Assembly: GCA_946406115.1 (NCBI GenBank)
Contig: OX291544.1
Span: forward strand, 21,407,521 to 21,471,520
Direction: 5' to 3'
DNA from: Apoda limacodes
Lineage: Eukaryota > Arthropoda > Insecta > Lepidoptera > Limacodidae
Length of the DNA: 64,000 nucleotides
How positions within the stretch are numbered: the stretch's first letter is position 1; each line of letters opens with the position of its first letter. Below are positions 1 through 9,733 of this stretch, in pieces. The notes beneath the pieces were generated by a model. It worked only from the letters and a program-made list of their open reading frames with translations. It ran no database searches and had not been told where the DNA came from. Position numbers and translations under genes: made by a program.

Positions 1-220
1 CTATTATGCCGTGCTGATGACTTAGTCTTAGACGATAGGAGTGATGCGCTGTGGCTACGTACGACAAGCATCAGGACGTTTGATATCACCGTCACAGTTA
101 ACATGTATCACCAGGTCTTTGAAGGATTCATATTTATTTAAATTGCATTTTTCTTGGTCGTTGTAACACCTGATAAATATCTATTACTGAACTTTAGCTA
201 TACAGCAGGTGTCATTTGGT
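1..220. other. no feature recognised
   Basis: This is AT-rich sequence without a convincing reading frame, exon signal or repeat signature. It runs up to a LINE tail. Confidence 0.5.
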
Positions 221-296
221 TTTTAACCACTAGGGTGGCAAAAAAGCATACGGTCCGCCTGATGGTAAGCGGTCACCGTAGCCTATGGACGCTTGA
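221..296 (-). mobile_element. 3' tail of jockey/CR1-type LINE, minus orientation
   Basis: The stretch carries the signature of the commonest LINE 3' end in this window: a 'taggtggcaa' block, then 'cggtccgcctgatggtaagc', then 'ggtcaccgtagcctatgg'. The same blocks close the long LINEs at 56.1 kb and 59.5 kb. Only the last 75 bp or so remain. The host sequence resumes after 'gacgctt'. This is a dead 5'-truncated copy. Confidence 0.8.
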
Positions 297-511
297 AATG
301 TAATAGCCTATAATGTATAACTGTGACTAGCTAAGCTATGAATTTTTTTAATTGTTATTTAGTTTGAGACCTTCTTTAATCAATTTCCGTAAACACTACA
401 AATTAATTAATACGGTTCTTTTTTAAATTTACCCGAAAAATTGAAAAGGTGTACCTAAAAAAACCTAAACACCTAAACAAAGAAGTCTTATAAGAAGAAC
501 AACTCGTTTTA

Positions 512-622
512 TTAGGGTTCCTTACCTCTAAAGGGACACTTATAGGATCACTTTGTTGTCCGTTTGTCTGTCTGTCAAGCCCCTTACGGACATACGGCCA
601 TTTTCGTCGCATAATTATACTC
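512..622 (-). repeat. GGTTCCG-family repeat, terminal fragment
   Basis: The fragment reads 'ttagggttccttacctc', then 'cttataggatcac', then a 'tgtccgtttgtctgtctgtc' stretch. This is the usual terminal part of a repeat seen at least ten times in this window. Only this end is present. Its coding capacity is nil. Confidence 0.7.
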
Positions 623-1415
623 GGTTTTAAACCTTATAAAATACTACCAATAAAATTGATTTGTGTTATAGAGTCTATAGACCGTGAAAGTATGACGTCA
701 ATTTGTGTAAAAACAAACTTCAACCGCGTTTATTAAACTCGTTTGTTTTCATCCAAACTACATATTAAAGTATGACGCCAATACTTTTACGGCCTGTTTA
801 AAATGTAATCCCAAAATCGAACATTTGCTTCAACCTCAATCACATTCGTGCATCAACCTCATTCGTCTTAATTCGTTTTATATCTTGATTATGAAACGAC
901 ATATTATTAACTTTAGCAACCAAAGCTGTAATCACTTGATTGAGTAGATAATCTTGAGGGGAGAAAATGTTAATCACCTAAGAGCTACCCTCGATAATTT
1001 TTCGTTGCCTTAATATTCGGGCTTTTATCTTAATCACTCTGGAAGATGTGCTATTAATATACAGTAGGCCATTTAGCTCTGATTAATCAAAATTTAATGC
1101 TCTGTTAAGCAGAAAATAATATAAACTCACGGCGAGTTTCTTTAATAATGAAGCTTAACGGTCGTTAGCTAAAATATCACGTTCAAAGCTGTAAGCTAAA
1201 CCTAGTTGTTTATAGTTGTTGGTAATACTCCTTGGAACTTATTCCGTGTACGGCTTCTTTCTGTAACATATACTTGTTACCAACTTTGGGTACTTTACTT
1301 AGTCATGCATCAGCATGTAACATTAGATGTCTTAGCGCATATATTCTACATCAGAAAATTAATAAGCGTTTAATTGTTTACAAACATTAAATTGATAAAA
1401 AATCGGAACTGTGTT
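623..1415. other. AT-rich, no gene seen
   Basis: About 800 bp without an exon-like or repeat-like signal that I recognise. Confidence 0.5.
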
Positions 1416-1640
1416 GACAGATCCGAGAAGCTAGGAGTTCGTTCCCCGCATGTAATAAACAATTGTTTTGAGTCGGGGTTTTATCTATGTATAATAAGTA
1501 AGTAGGTATGTATTTACAAAAAAAAGTAAACACGTAAGTATTTGTATCCATCGTCTGATATAGAAGACAAACTTTGCTTAGTTTTCGACCAGATAGCGCT
1601 GTGTGTAAATTCCAGGAATATTTATTTATATTTCTGTACC
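1416..1640 (+). mobile_element. tRNA-derived SINE, degenerate
   Basis: A damaged B-box region ('gagttcgttccccgc') is followed by a body shared with copies at 28.9, 30.05 and 50.1 kb: 'tatctatgtataataagtaa', 'tatttacaaa', 'gtatttgtatccatcgtctg' and 'tttgcttagttttcgaccag'. It ends in a 'ggaatatttatttat' tail. The A-box half is not clear. Family assignment rests on the four internal blocks occurring in order. Confidence 0.75.
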
Positions 1641-1935
1641 TATACACCTATTAGAAGCGGGCGCCCTGATAACTAGATTCCCGGTAGTCTTAATAAAATT
1701 GGCATGCACAACCCAAACGCGACACACTGCAGCCTTACTCGCCACCCAAATCCATTTAATACACAATCTCACACACTCACAACCACAACACATGCATTAC
1801 AAAAAAATAAATTACAAGCCGGCAGGTTACGTTAGAATTGAATTCGCACACAAATGCACATTAAAATTAACACGCACACTTCGTAAGAATAGTGCATATG
1901 TCGCAGCCATCCGGTTCAATTAGCCAGTTAATTGG
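1641..1935. other. no feature recognised
   Basis: An A/C-rich stretch (1700-1920) has an open frame of 74 codons without domain character. I do not regard it as a gene. Confidence 0.4.
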
Positions 1936-2144
1936 GCGTCTAGGCAGATCGTTAAGTATGGAAAAAATATTATCACATAACTGAACAGATTAATAAATTA
2001 AATTTGGCTGGAACGCTCCGCTCGCTTCGCTCATTCCGCAACTACGTTTACAAAAGAGAAATACTGAACCTAACCCAACAGACATGACTTATACAGGGCG
2101 ATTTCTGTTCCTTTCTTTTCCATACTTGACGATCTGCCTAGGCG
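1936..2144. mobile_element. short inverted-repeat (MITE-like) element, about 209 bp
   Basis: Arms at 1936-1966 and 2117-2144 are inverted copies of each other, with a 'ctaggcagatcgttaagta' core on the left and a 'tacttgacgatctgcctagg' core on the right. They differ at a few positions. The 150-bp centre has no coding capacity and contains an odd 'cgctccgctcgcttcgctc' run. Short length, inverted ends and no gene fit a non-autonomous DNA transposon. I do not know the superfamily, and no clear target-site duplication was seen. Confidence 0.6.
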
Positions 2145-2604
2145 TGACTGTATAGAAAATTGTCTTTTTTTCTTCATAAATACCCTAGGGATTTCCCGTT
2201 GAAAGATTTTAAGAGGGTTCCTGACGTCAATTGATATTTTTATTTTCCGTTTTGTGCAAAGCGAATTTAAAAAATGTGCGTCTACAGAAATATGTAACAA
2301 GTTATAAGCTATTTTATAAAGGTTTGGTACTGTTTCAAGGATAAAACTTGGAGTTGTAGATAGCACTTCTGTGGCCGTTTTTAGAATATATGCTATCTAT
2401 AACTCGCAGTTTTATGAGACTAACTGTAGCTACAGCAATAGTTAATCGAATATAGCGTGAGTGAAGCCTTTGGTAAAAGCTAGTGTACTTATAATTGTTA
2501 AACATATATCTTATAAAGACTATCAGTGACATAATAGTATTTGCCCCTAATCAATCTGCCTTGATTGATGAGTGGCTAGATATGAATACCGGCTCATGTT
2601 TCAG

Positions 2605-2737
2605 GGGTGTATTCGACCGGCAAGACAGCGTGCGGTCGGAGTATACGAGCGACAGAGACTCGACGCGCTATGGCATCGTCCAGCAAGCGTCCATCGACAG
2701 CACCGACTCGAGGATTTGCTACCTGACTTCAAGCGAG
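2605..2737 (+). CDS. sif: internal coding exon, probably of still life/TIAM-type RhoGEF gene
   Basis: This is the only segment with the look of a conserved host exon. It is markedly richer in G+C than its surroundings and is flanked by a good acceptor ('ctcatgtttcag' ending at 2604) and a consensus donor ('gtgagt' from 2738). It holds one base completing a split codon and then exactly 44 codons, so it is 133 nt long and ends on a codon boundary. The peptide is acidic and Ser/Asp/Arg-rich. It starts GVFDRQDSVRSEY and ends DSTDSRICYLTSSE. From memory, the TSSE run followed by an acidic stretch lies just before the first PH domain of insect still life and vertebrate TIAM proteins, which activate Rac at synapses and cell junctions. 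The exon call is firm. The gene name is from memory and unsearched. No other exon of the gene was found, so the flanks would be very long introns. Confidence 0.6.
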
Positions 2738-3120
2738 GTGAGTAGTTCAATATAAATGCAATATAATACAATGACCGATGTAAAGTCGTAATCCTATGGT
2801 TAAAACGTCGTGGAGCCAAACCGTTTTCTTGCTAAAACTTTGGTGTGTAATAAAATCATTCTGCTTTCCTGCCAAATACAATATCGTGGAATACCTGAAA
2901 CTACTTATTATTTGATATTTGCGTCGGATTTCAAGATTAATACTAAGAATACTTATACATTTTGTTATATTTAATCAACCAAAAAAAGTTACATATTTTT
3001 TCAAATCCTAAATAAAAACCTACTTTAATAACTTTGGCCATATCTCCCTTATGGCCAAGTCCAACGTAATTACTATATCTCAGAATTATGTTATAACTCC
3101 TCTGATATTTAAAAAAAATA
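2738..3120. other. intron sequence downstream of the exon
   Basis: The sequence begins with the 5' splice donor 'gtgagtagtt'. The rest is AT-rich, with no repeat that I recognise until the Helitron-like end at 3121. Confidence 0.5.
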
Positions 3121-3260
3121 TCTATACTAATATTATAAAGAGGAAAAATTTGATTGTTTGTATGTATGTGTAACTACTAAACCTATTGCGAAAAATCTTA
3201 CACTAATAAGAAACTACACTATCCGGTAGTTAAATAGGCATTTTGAACTATATAATCTTT
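3121..3260 (+). mobile_element. non-autonomous Helitron-like element, 5' part
   Basis: It starts with 'tctatactaatattataaag' and continues 'aggaaaaatttgattgtttg'. This is a very common 5' start of small lepidopteran Helitrons: a TC start without inverted ends. No CTAG-type 3' end is seen, so the copy is truncated. The right limit is a guess. Confidence 0.55.
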
Positions 3261-3335
3261 TTTGTTAAATTATTTGCAAAATTTACCTACAAATAAAAAA
3301 AATAACAACATTAATAAAAACTTTTTAACAAAAAA

Positions 3336-4205
3336 AACAACCGGCTTCAAAAAGATGCGCTAAAAAGGAAAAAATAATTACTTGTTGCCAAAAATCTGAT
3401 TTGAATTACAGTTTGAAGTTGGTGTCATGCAAGTGAAGTGCGTTATAAACTGTTAGGTACATTGTTAAAAAGTTTTTATTTTTTGCTTTTGAGTGACGAT
3501 TTGCTTTTTGTCTCGAACACTAAAAACAAAAAAATGTATCTTCAAAAGTATGGATACTTGCAACAAAATTTTATACTATCATCAACATAAAAGGCGTGTT
3601 TCACCACTTCCTTCTTCTTCTTCTTGCGGTGCCTCTCCACTACTGGAGGTTAGCCGTCAACTCCGCATTTCTCTTCTCGTCCCTCGCCAGACGAAAATGT
3701 TCTTCTACGTTGGCGATACCGGTCCAGTGTCTAATGTTTCGGAGCCAAGACATTTTTCTTCTTCCGACGCGTCTTTTCCCCTCAATCTTTCTCATCATTA
3801 TTGTCTGGAGAAGATGATAACGCTCATGTCTCCATACATGTCCCAGATAGGCTACTTTTATTCTCGTGATATTTTTCATGAGTTCTCGGAATTTCTTGAC
3901 ACATCGAAGTACTTCTTCATTCCTGAATCTATGAACCCAGCTTATTTGGAGCATACAACGGCAAAAACCATATTTATAAGGCCTCTAGTTTTTGGCACCT
4001 AATAAACATCAATTATTTTTTTCTCTAAAAGTTGTAAATCCAATTATTAATATGGGACCACCTCAGGAGCATACTCTTTCGAATAAAAAAAGAAAAAAGA
4101 ATTTTGAAATCAGTTCTCAATTGACGGAGAAATCAGTGGACATACATAAAAAAAATATATCTGCAAACATAACCTCCTCATTTTTTGAAGTCGGTAAAAA
4201 TAATT
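3336..4205. mobile_element. element with inverted 'ccgacttcaaaaa'-type ends, host of an RTE LINE tail
   Basis: The left end reads 'ccggcttcaaaaag' (3341-3354). The right end reads 'ttttttgaagtcgg' (4181-4194), preceded by 'aacctcctca'. Both match a repeat end that is abundant in Lepidoptera, and the two are in inverted orientation. An RTE LINE tail lies between them. Either the LINE jumped into the element or two separate copies happen to flank it. Confidence 0.4.
3608..3993 (-). pseudogene. C-terminal end of an RTE-type LINE polyprotein
   Basis: On the minus strand an open frame (3954 to 3640, 104 codons) reads like the extreme C-terminus of RTE-clade endonuclease/reverse transcriptase proteins. 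It has the order ITRIKVAYLGHVWRHERYHL, then an IEGKRRVGRRKMSWLRNIR segment, then WTGIANVEEHFRLARD. The K-x-x-YLGH, GKR-x-x-GR and SWLRNIR-x-WTG pieces are typical of the tail behind the RT domain. The 3' end is a (GAA)n-like simple repeat, near 3608 on the plus strand as 'cttcttcttcttcttgcgg', which is usual for RTE elements. Homology can be followed upstream to about 3993 ('aaggcctctag'). The RT and endonuclease domains are absent, so this is a 5'-truncated dead insertion. Confidence 0.75.
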
Positions 4206-5696
4206 TATTATTATAAACTAGAAATCCAAATACCTACTAAACATAAACCTTAAAAAAACCCTGCGAAAAGCAACCATATTTAAGAAGAATATGTCGTCCA
4301 TAGAAGTACCCTGTAGTATAGTGCCCAAGGCGCTGGTGGCGTTGTGTTCCCTCTTTGTATGGTCAATCCTAGTCTTTGAGCAAGAGATCCCAAGCCAAAA
4401 TAAGTATTTTTGCAAAATCTTTAATATAATATTTAGTGTTCAATGACCAAGGGCCAAGGGTTAAAGTAAAATTTAAAGTTTTATAAAAAGACCTTATAAA
4501 ACTAAGAATTACATTTCAGTTATATAAGATTTTAGTACAAAATATTTGTATTTATTTTGTAAATCAAGTCGGAGGAAAAAATGCACTATTACTTCAACAG
4601 TTTGAGGGACTGAAAAGGATGTAGAATTTTTTTTATCCTAATGAAGTGTTCCCAAAGGAATATTAGTTCCAGAGCACAATTTCTCGCGTTGACTTAATTT
4701 TCGGCACAAGTATATGTTAATGCTGATTGAGAGTTTCCACGGGAATAGGTTTTTACTGGGGGTAAAACCACAAAAATCAGCTAGCCAGATATGTTTATAT
4801 CTGTAATTTATATTTTAAAAGATCAAATAATATAGAAGTAGAACAATGCTTCTCAACAAAAAAACAAACAAATGACATCTCTGACTCGTTTGAACAAAAT
4901 TTTCTCTTGGGTAACGTACATAAACTCTGATAACAAAGCCACGAAGGATCACTACTTTCATCAACTCTTTATCTCGGATTAACTTCGTCCTATTGTGCTT
5001 CTAATTATTTGTACCCAAAAACAAAATTAATAATTAAGGACGAAAAAGACTCGTTTGTCTGAAGTTAACAAAAGCACTAAAAGACATAACACTGATAGGC
5101 GTCAGTAATATTTATTACTGTCACAGTTACATTTGTACGAATTAATGATCCTAGGTATATGTTTAAGACTAATTTTATATGGGTTGTCTCTCTAGCTTTA
5201 ATTGTTAAATTTTGACAAAAAATCTTTTTTACGAATTGCTCAAGATTTTTTCGTAACGGGTTCAATATTCTCGATTTTTACATTACAGTTTATTTTTTTA
5301 ATTTTATTAAATTTTCAGAATAAAGAGCACACCGAGTCATAGAGCGCGTACAAAAATGCTAATTAAAAAAATACTAAAAAAAAATTTACATATTCAACTG
5401 GGGATTTGAAGATTTTATATTTTTTTTTCCAACATTTTGTTGCCATTGTATTTTGTGTTAATCTTTTATTACAATTTTCATAAAAATGATTAGTAAATGA
5501 CAGAAATTAACTGAAATAATATAAATCTTAGTTTTATTTTACTTAACTTATAGCTCAGATGAAACGTCGCTCAATTGTTTGTAAAGTTATTGAACTCTAA
5601 TTGCGATGGAATTAAATTCTATTGGATTTTTGAGGGGGTTAAATTTTAATATTTAATCAGTGCTTTAAAATTAAAAATGATTAAATATGGCATCCA
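4206..5696. other. AT-rich, no gene seen
   Basis: Several short open frames exist by chance. None shows domain character, GC shift or splice signals. No repeat signature was recognised. Confidence 0.5.
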
Positions 5697-5985
5697 GTTT
5701 TAGTGTTCCGTAGTCAACAAAGAACCCTTATAGTTTCGCCATGTCTGTCTGTCTGGGGCTAGATTAGTAACTATTAGTACTAATATAAAGCTGTAGTTTG
5801 GCATGGCTATACGTGTTAATTTGGCTGACAACATTATTTAAAGTGGGGATAAATATTTTTCTCGTCACAGTATGGGATGTCGCTGAATAGCTCGTTTTAA
5901 AATATTATAGGGTATGTGAAAACCATTTTACGATTCAGGGATGCGTTTGCAAAATATTGGCTATGGCTTTAAAGTGTTGTTTGGA
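5697..5985 (-). repeat. 5S-containing GGTTCCG-family element, left part of a split copy
   Basis: It aligns by eye, in order, with the unsplit copy at 19.46 kb: 'gttccgtagtcaacaa', 'gtctgtctgtctg', 'gtagtttggcatgg', 'aaagtggggataaatattt', 'atagctcgttt' and 'gcaaaatatt'. The match breaks near 5985, where a LINE begins, and resumes near 8248. Confidence 0.8.
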
Positions 5986-6054
5986 TAAATGAGTCATCTA
6001 TAAACAACCTGCAGCAAACATAAGTAAATTTATTGAAGCATACTCAAGCTACTT

Positions 6055-6337
6055 AAGGACAAAAAGAAGAGCTATTGTATTTAGAGACTTAAATCTAAAT
6101 TTACTTGGTAAAGAAAAACCAATTAAAGAATGCAAGAGCATGATAAACGATAATGGTTTCAGAATACTTAATGAAGTTAATAAAACCTACAACACTCGTA
6201 TTACAGAGACTTACAAGACAGTACTGAACCATGTATGTATAAGCTTAAAGCTTAAAGACGACACATTTCACATGGCATTAATTGATTCAGATCACAAACA
6301 AATTTACCTTGAAATAAACAGAATCACACCCGAATAG
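6055..6337 (+). pseudogene. LINE endonuclease (APE-type) remnant
   Basis: The translation contains RAIVFRDLNLNLL, the decayed form of the (G)DFN-x-x-LL strand of APE-type endonucleases. It then has NGFRILNEVNKTYNTRI and finally SDHKQIYLEI, which keeps the S-D-H catalytic motif. These three blocks occur in order with normal spacing. The N-terminal part of the domain is missing. A stop follows at 6335-6337. In an active element this domain nicks the target DNA to prime reverse transcription. Confidence 0.7.
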
Positions 6338-6859
6338 CCTAAAAGGCTCCCATATGAAGCAATTAATTACAATAATAACCTGTATAAAACTATTAAAGAT
6401 GCTACTGCAAAAAACACACTATAAATTTAAAGATTTGGAGAATCTTCTTTAAGAAGCTATTTCTACCTCTAAAATTACAAAGAACAAACTAAAAAAATCA
6501 ACAAGACAAGATTGGATCAACAAATAGTTAATTGGGTCTATTAACAAAAAGAACATGCTATGGAATATAGTGAAGCAAAAACCTGAAAACAATAATCTAA
6601 AGGAGAAATTTAACCGAGTAAAGTTTAATGTACATCATGAAATTCAGAGAGCAAAGACACAATACTACCACAAAAAAATTGTGGAAAAAAACCAGCAAAA
6701 ATGTGGCAACTTTTTAATAATTTAGCTAGCAATAAAATAAAACACACTATTAGTCCTCGAAAATTAAACACTTCATCAGGCCAAAACACGGACACCAAAT
6801 AAATATGCAAATGTTTTAACCTTTTCTTTTCTAATATTAGTGCCGAACTAGCCAACAAA

Positions 6860-7700
6860 ATGCCAAAACTCCATCACATAAATGAAACATCACCAAACTT
6901 AATTAATCCACATAATAGTCAGATATTTTTCTTCCATTTCAAACTCGCCACCACAGAAGAGTTACTTAAAATTATAGACTACTTAAACTCAAATACAAGC
7001 ACGGGTATAGATGGGATAAGCACAAAGGCTATAAAATGCGTCAAAGACCAAATTGTCGAGAAATTTACTGAATGTATCAATATATGTCTAGTCTAAAGTT
7101 AATTGCCTGAATCCCTTGCCAAAGTAAGTCCTATATAGCAGTCAGGAAACAAGGCTCATCTTGTAAATTATGGACCGATATTAGTTTTACCTATATTATT
7201 AAAAATATTTGAGAAAAATTTACATATGCGACTAAGTGAATTCCTTACATCTATAAATTTTTTTATATTGTTAATAATACGGTTTTAGACCAAAATCAAG
7301 CACTCTTACAGCTGCAGTTAATTTTGTAACAAATATTAAACTAAACAAATTGACAAAAAGAAAATAATGCTAATTATATTAATAGACTAAAAAAAAAATT
7401 TTGACACTTTTAGCTACAAATTACTTTTAAAAAACTGGAAAAAAATGGTGTCACAGATTCTGCCTTTAAAATTTTAAAAACTTACCTTACAAAAGACGGC
7501 TTCGAGAGTAAACGTATATTCATAACTTGCGGCGTTCCCCAACGCTCAATACTTGGCTCACTACTATTCCTAGTCTAAAAAAATTGGTAAATACAATAAC
7601 CTAACTATTAATGCTCAAATAATAAATAAAGTGGGTATAAAAAATATCTTGGTCTTTCTATAGACCACCAATTAACTTGGAAACCTTAAATTGTAAATAT
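6860..7700 (+). pseudogene. LINE reverse transcriptase remnant
   Basis: The first 78 codons read KLATTEELLKIIDYLNSNTS, then TGIDGISTKAIK. This is the block before the RT palm in CR1/jockey elements. After a stop at 7094-7096 further pieces can be read across frames: NYGPILVLPILLKIFEK (the 'YRPISLLP' region), FPNAQYLA (decayed 'GVPQGSILGP') and NILVFL. No intact active-site YADD remains. The element has long been inactive. Confidence 0.65.
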
Positions 7701-8247
7701 TCAGAACAAACGTACATCACTCACAGGAGCACTTCGTGGCATAGTTAGATGTCCCCCAAGACGGGTGCTGTATAGACATAAATTATATTAAATCATTTGA
7801 AATTATTAAATTATTAAAAAAAAAATTAAATTCGATATCCTAAACGATTTACATATGAACAAAATAAATATTATAATCAGGCAATATCCAAAATATAATA
7901 ATTTTACCAAACAAAGCATTAAAATTTATCACAAATGTTTTGCACTATAGTAAGGGTTTACTAAACATGTCAATACTGCATCAATCACTACTACATTACT
8001 CGTTTGCACAAATCTACCCACTAATATATTACACTTCTCTTAGATGTAAGCAATGTGTATATTGTGTTTTTGTGTATTATAATGTACGAGAGAATAATGT
8101 TAGAAAAATAAGTACCTAATAATAACTAAGTTTTACAGTGTAAGTGTTAATCTCACATATAATTTGAGCTACGCTTGATGGAAAAACATTTTGCCCACTT
8201 AATTTATTTTAATATCTTTCTCAGTAAGTTAATTTGAAAAATAAATT

Positions 8248-8857
8248 CCAGCTAAATGGATGTTCTTGGGTGTGTGAAAAAAATAATGGAAGTACCATGT
8301 ATAACGAATTTAAAAGGGAAACTATCATAGCTAAGTACCTTTGCAACTTAATGAGTAATTGTCGACCAACTTGAAAAATGTAGACGGAGAAATAAAAAAT
8401 CCATTAAAAGGTACTTAGATGAAGTCGGTACTTGTGTAAAGCAGGTATTAAATTTAAGTTTATGAACCATGTAACATTATGAAAAAATAAAATTATAATT
8501 ATTACCTTGGTGGTACAGGGAAAAAACTTAATAATCTAGTTGCTCTATCGTAAAAACAGTTACACATACAACCTTCAATCTCGTAGTGATCACAGTGAAC
8601 AAATAATAAAAACTGGCCGAGTGTGAGACGGGTCGGAGCCATTTACCATCTTAAATCACCATCAGTTACAGCCATCTAGCTATTATTTAGCGAAACAGTA
8701 ACATATTTGTTTGTTGGAAATGATTTTCAAAGTTAAGCAACGTCGGGCTTGGTCGGTATTGGATGGGTGACCGCTTAGCGACGCACTCTTTGTTTTTTTT
8801 GTGTATGTAAATAACGTAAAAGCTCGAATCTGACTCACACTTGACCGGTTTTTCAAA
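8248..8857 (-). repeat. 5S-containing GGTTCCG-family element, right part of the split copy
   Basis: It resumes with 'ccagctaaatggatgttctt', 'actatcatagctaagta', 'ttgctctatcgtaa' and 'gccatctagctattattta', then the 5S-like segment, then 'aaataacg' and 'actcacacttgaccggttt'. All appear in this order in the copy at 19.46-20.51 kb. Together with 5697-5985 it makes one element of about 0.9 kb. Confidence 0.8.
8727..8778 (+). pseudogene. 5S rRNA-like segment inside the repeat
   Basis: 'agttaagcaacgtcgggc' followed by 'ttggtcggta' and 'ttggatgggtgaccgc' matches the 3' half of the internal control region of animal 5S rRNA genes (box A, intermediate element, box C). The first 45 or so and last 20 or so bases of 5S are not recognisable, so this is not a 5S gene. 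It is sense on the plus strand. Confidence 0.8.
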
Positions 8858-9733
8858 ATACTCGAGACTTGATAATTAGTTCTATTGGGTATTCAAGGGT
8901 GCTGAATTTATATATTTATCAGTGTTTCTAAATTGAAGATAGCAATCAATTCTTTTTTTATAAAGACAAACAATTTTGTCATTTAATGTTGTACGGATAT
9001 TTCAATTATAGATATGTAAAAAAAGACGAGACCTCAGAACGCAATAATGTATGTTTTTACCTACCTCCATAGATATTTCTACAGAGATAGGTAATGATTT
9101 AAATGCATCATAAAGAGAAAACGGATAAGTATATAAATGCGTATGATATGAATATGACATAAATAACAGAAAACCAAAGTAAAGAAAAACCTAACAAATA
9201 AAGCCATCCATAGAGCACTCACAATGCAGTAGAGTTATATTCGGATCTATTGTCTACATTCTGCATTATGATGAATATGCAATACTATACGGAAAATCAA
9301 GTACCAGCTAAACATTATTGTTCCAAAAGGCTGAGGGCTGGGATTGCTCGGCCTTCATCGGGAGAGATCGGCCGATTCTGCGCAGACTAACCTTCGACGC
9401 GCGTCGCTTGTCTCAGCTTTACCCAATCTCACCCCGACATAAAAATATTTTAGGTTAACTATTTCGTCAGTGTTTAAAACAATGCATCCGGGCCGCCTGT
9501 CGATAAAATATATTTAATAACGTTTTAAATCAAAAGTGTTGTATCTCGAATGTCGCGAAAAAGCATTTGGCATCAGAAATTAAAACGTTGTCATTTTGTT
9601 TGTGTCAACACAAAGCTTTTACAATCAAGTGCACGGACAAAGAAGGCTGTACTTCCTACATTTTGTTTTGATAATGCAATAAAATCTGGTTCGTTCTCGC
9701 AGCAGTGATAACTTTGGACTAACGTTATTATAC
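8858..9733. other. no gene; GC-rich patch at 9310-9440
   Basis: The sequence is mostly AT-rich. A patch at about 9320-9440 ('ctcggccttcatcgggagag', 'cttcgacgcgcgtcgcttg') stands out in base composition. It has no long open frame or clear splice pair, and I could not assign it. Confidence 0.4.

Larger units (their letters stand above)
5986..8247 (+). mobile_element. CR1/jockey-type LINE nested inside the repeat element
   Basis: This block is foreign to the surrounding element, since the same position in the 19.46-kb copy has no insert. It holds remains of an endonuclease domain (6055-6337) and a reverse transcriptase domain (6860-7700), in the right order for a non-LTR retrotransposon. It is heavily decayed, with many stops and frameshifts, and is 5'-truncated. 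The right boundary is set by where the host element resumes. Confidence 0.75.

Noticed and set aside
3493..4002. A 169-codon open frame on the plus strand
   Set aside because: It is the antisense of the RTE LINE tail on the minus strand, whose translation has the family motifs.
8727..8778. A functional 5S rRNA gene
   Set aside because: Only the internal control region is present. The 5' and 3' parts of 5S are absent and the flanks are repeat sequence.
9310..9440. Possible exon in a GC-rich patch
   Set aside because: No matching acceptor/donor pair with an open frame and no recognisable peptide on either strand.
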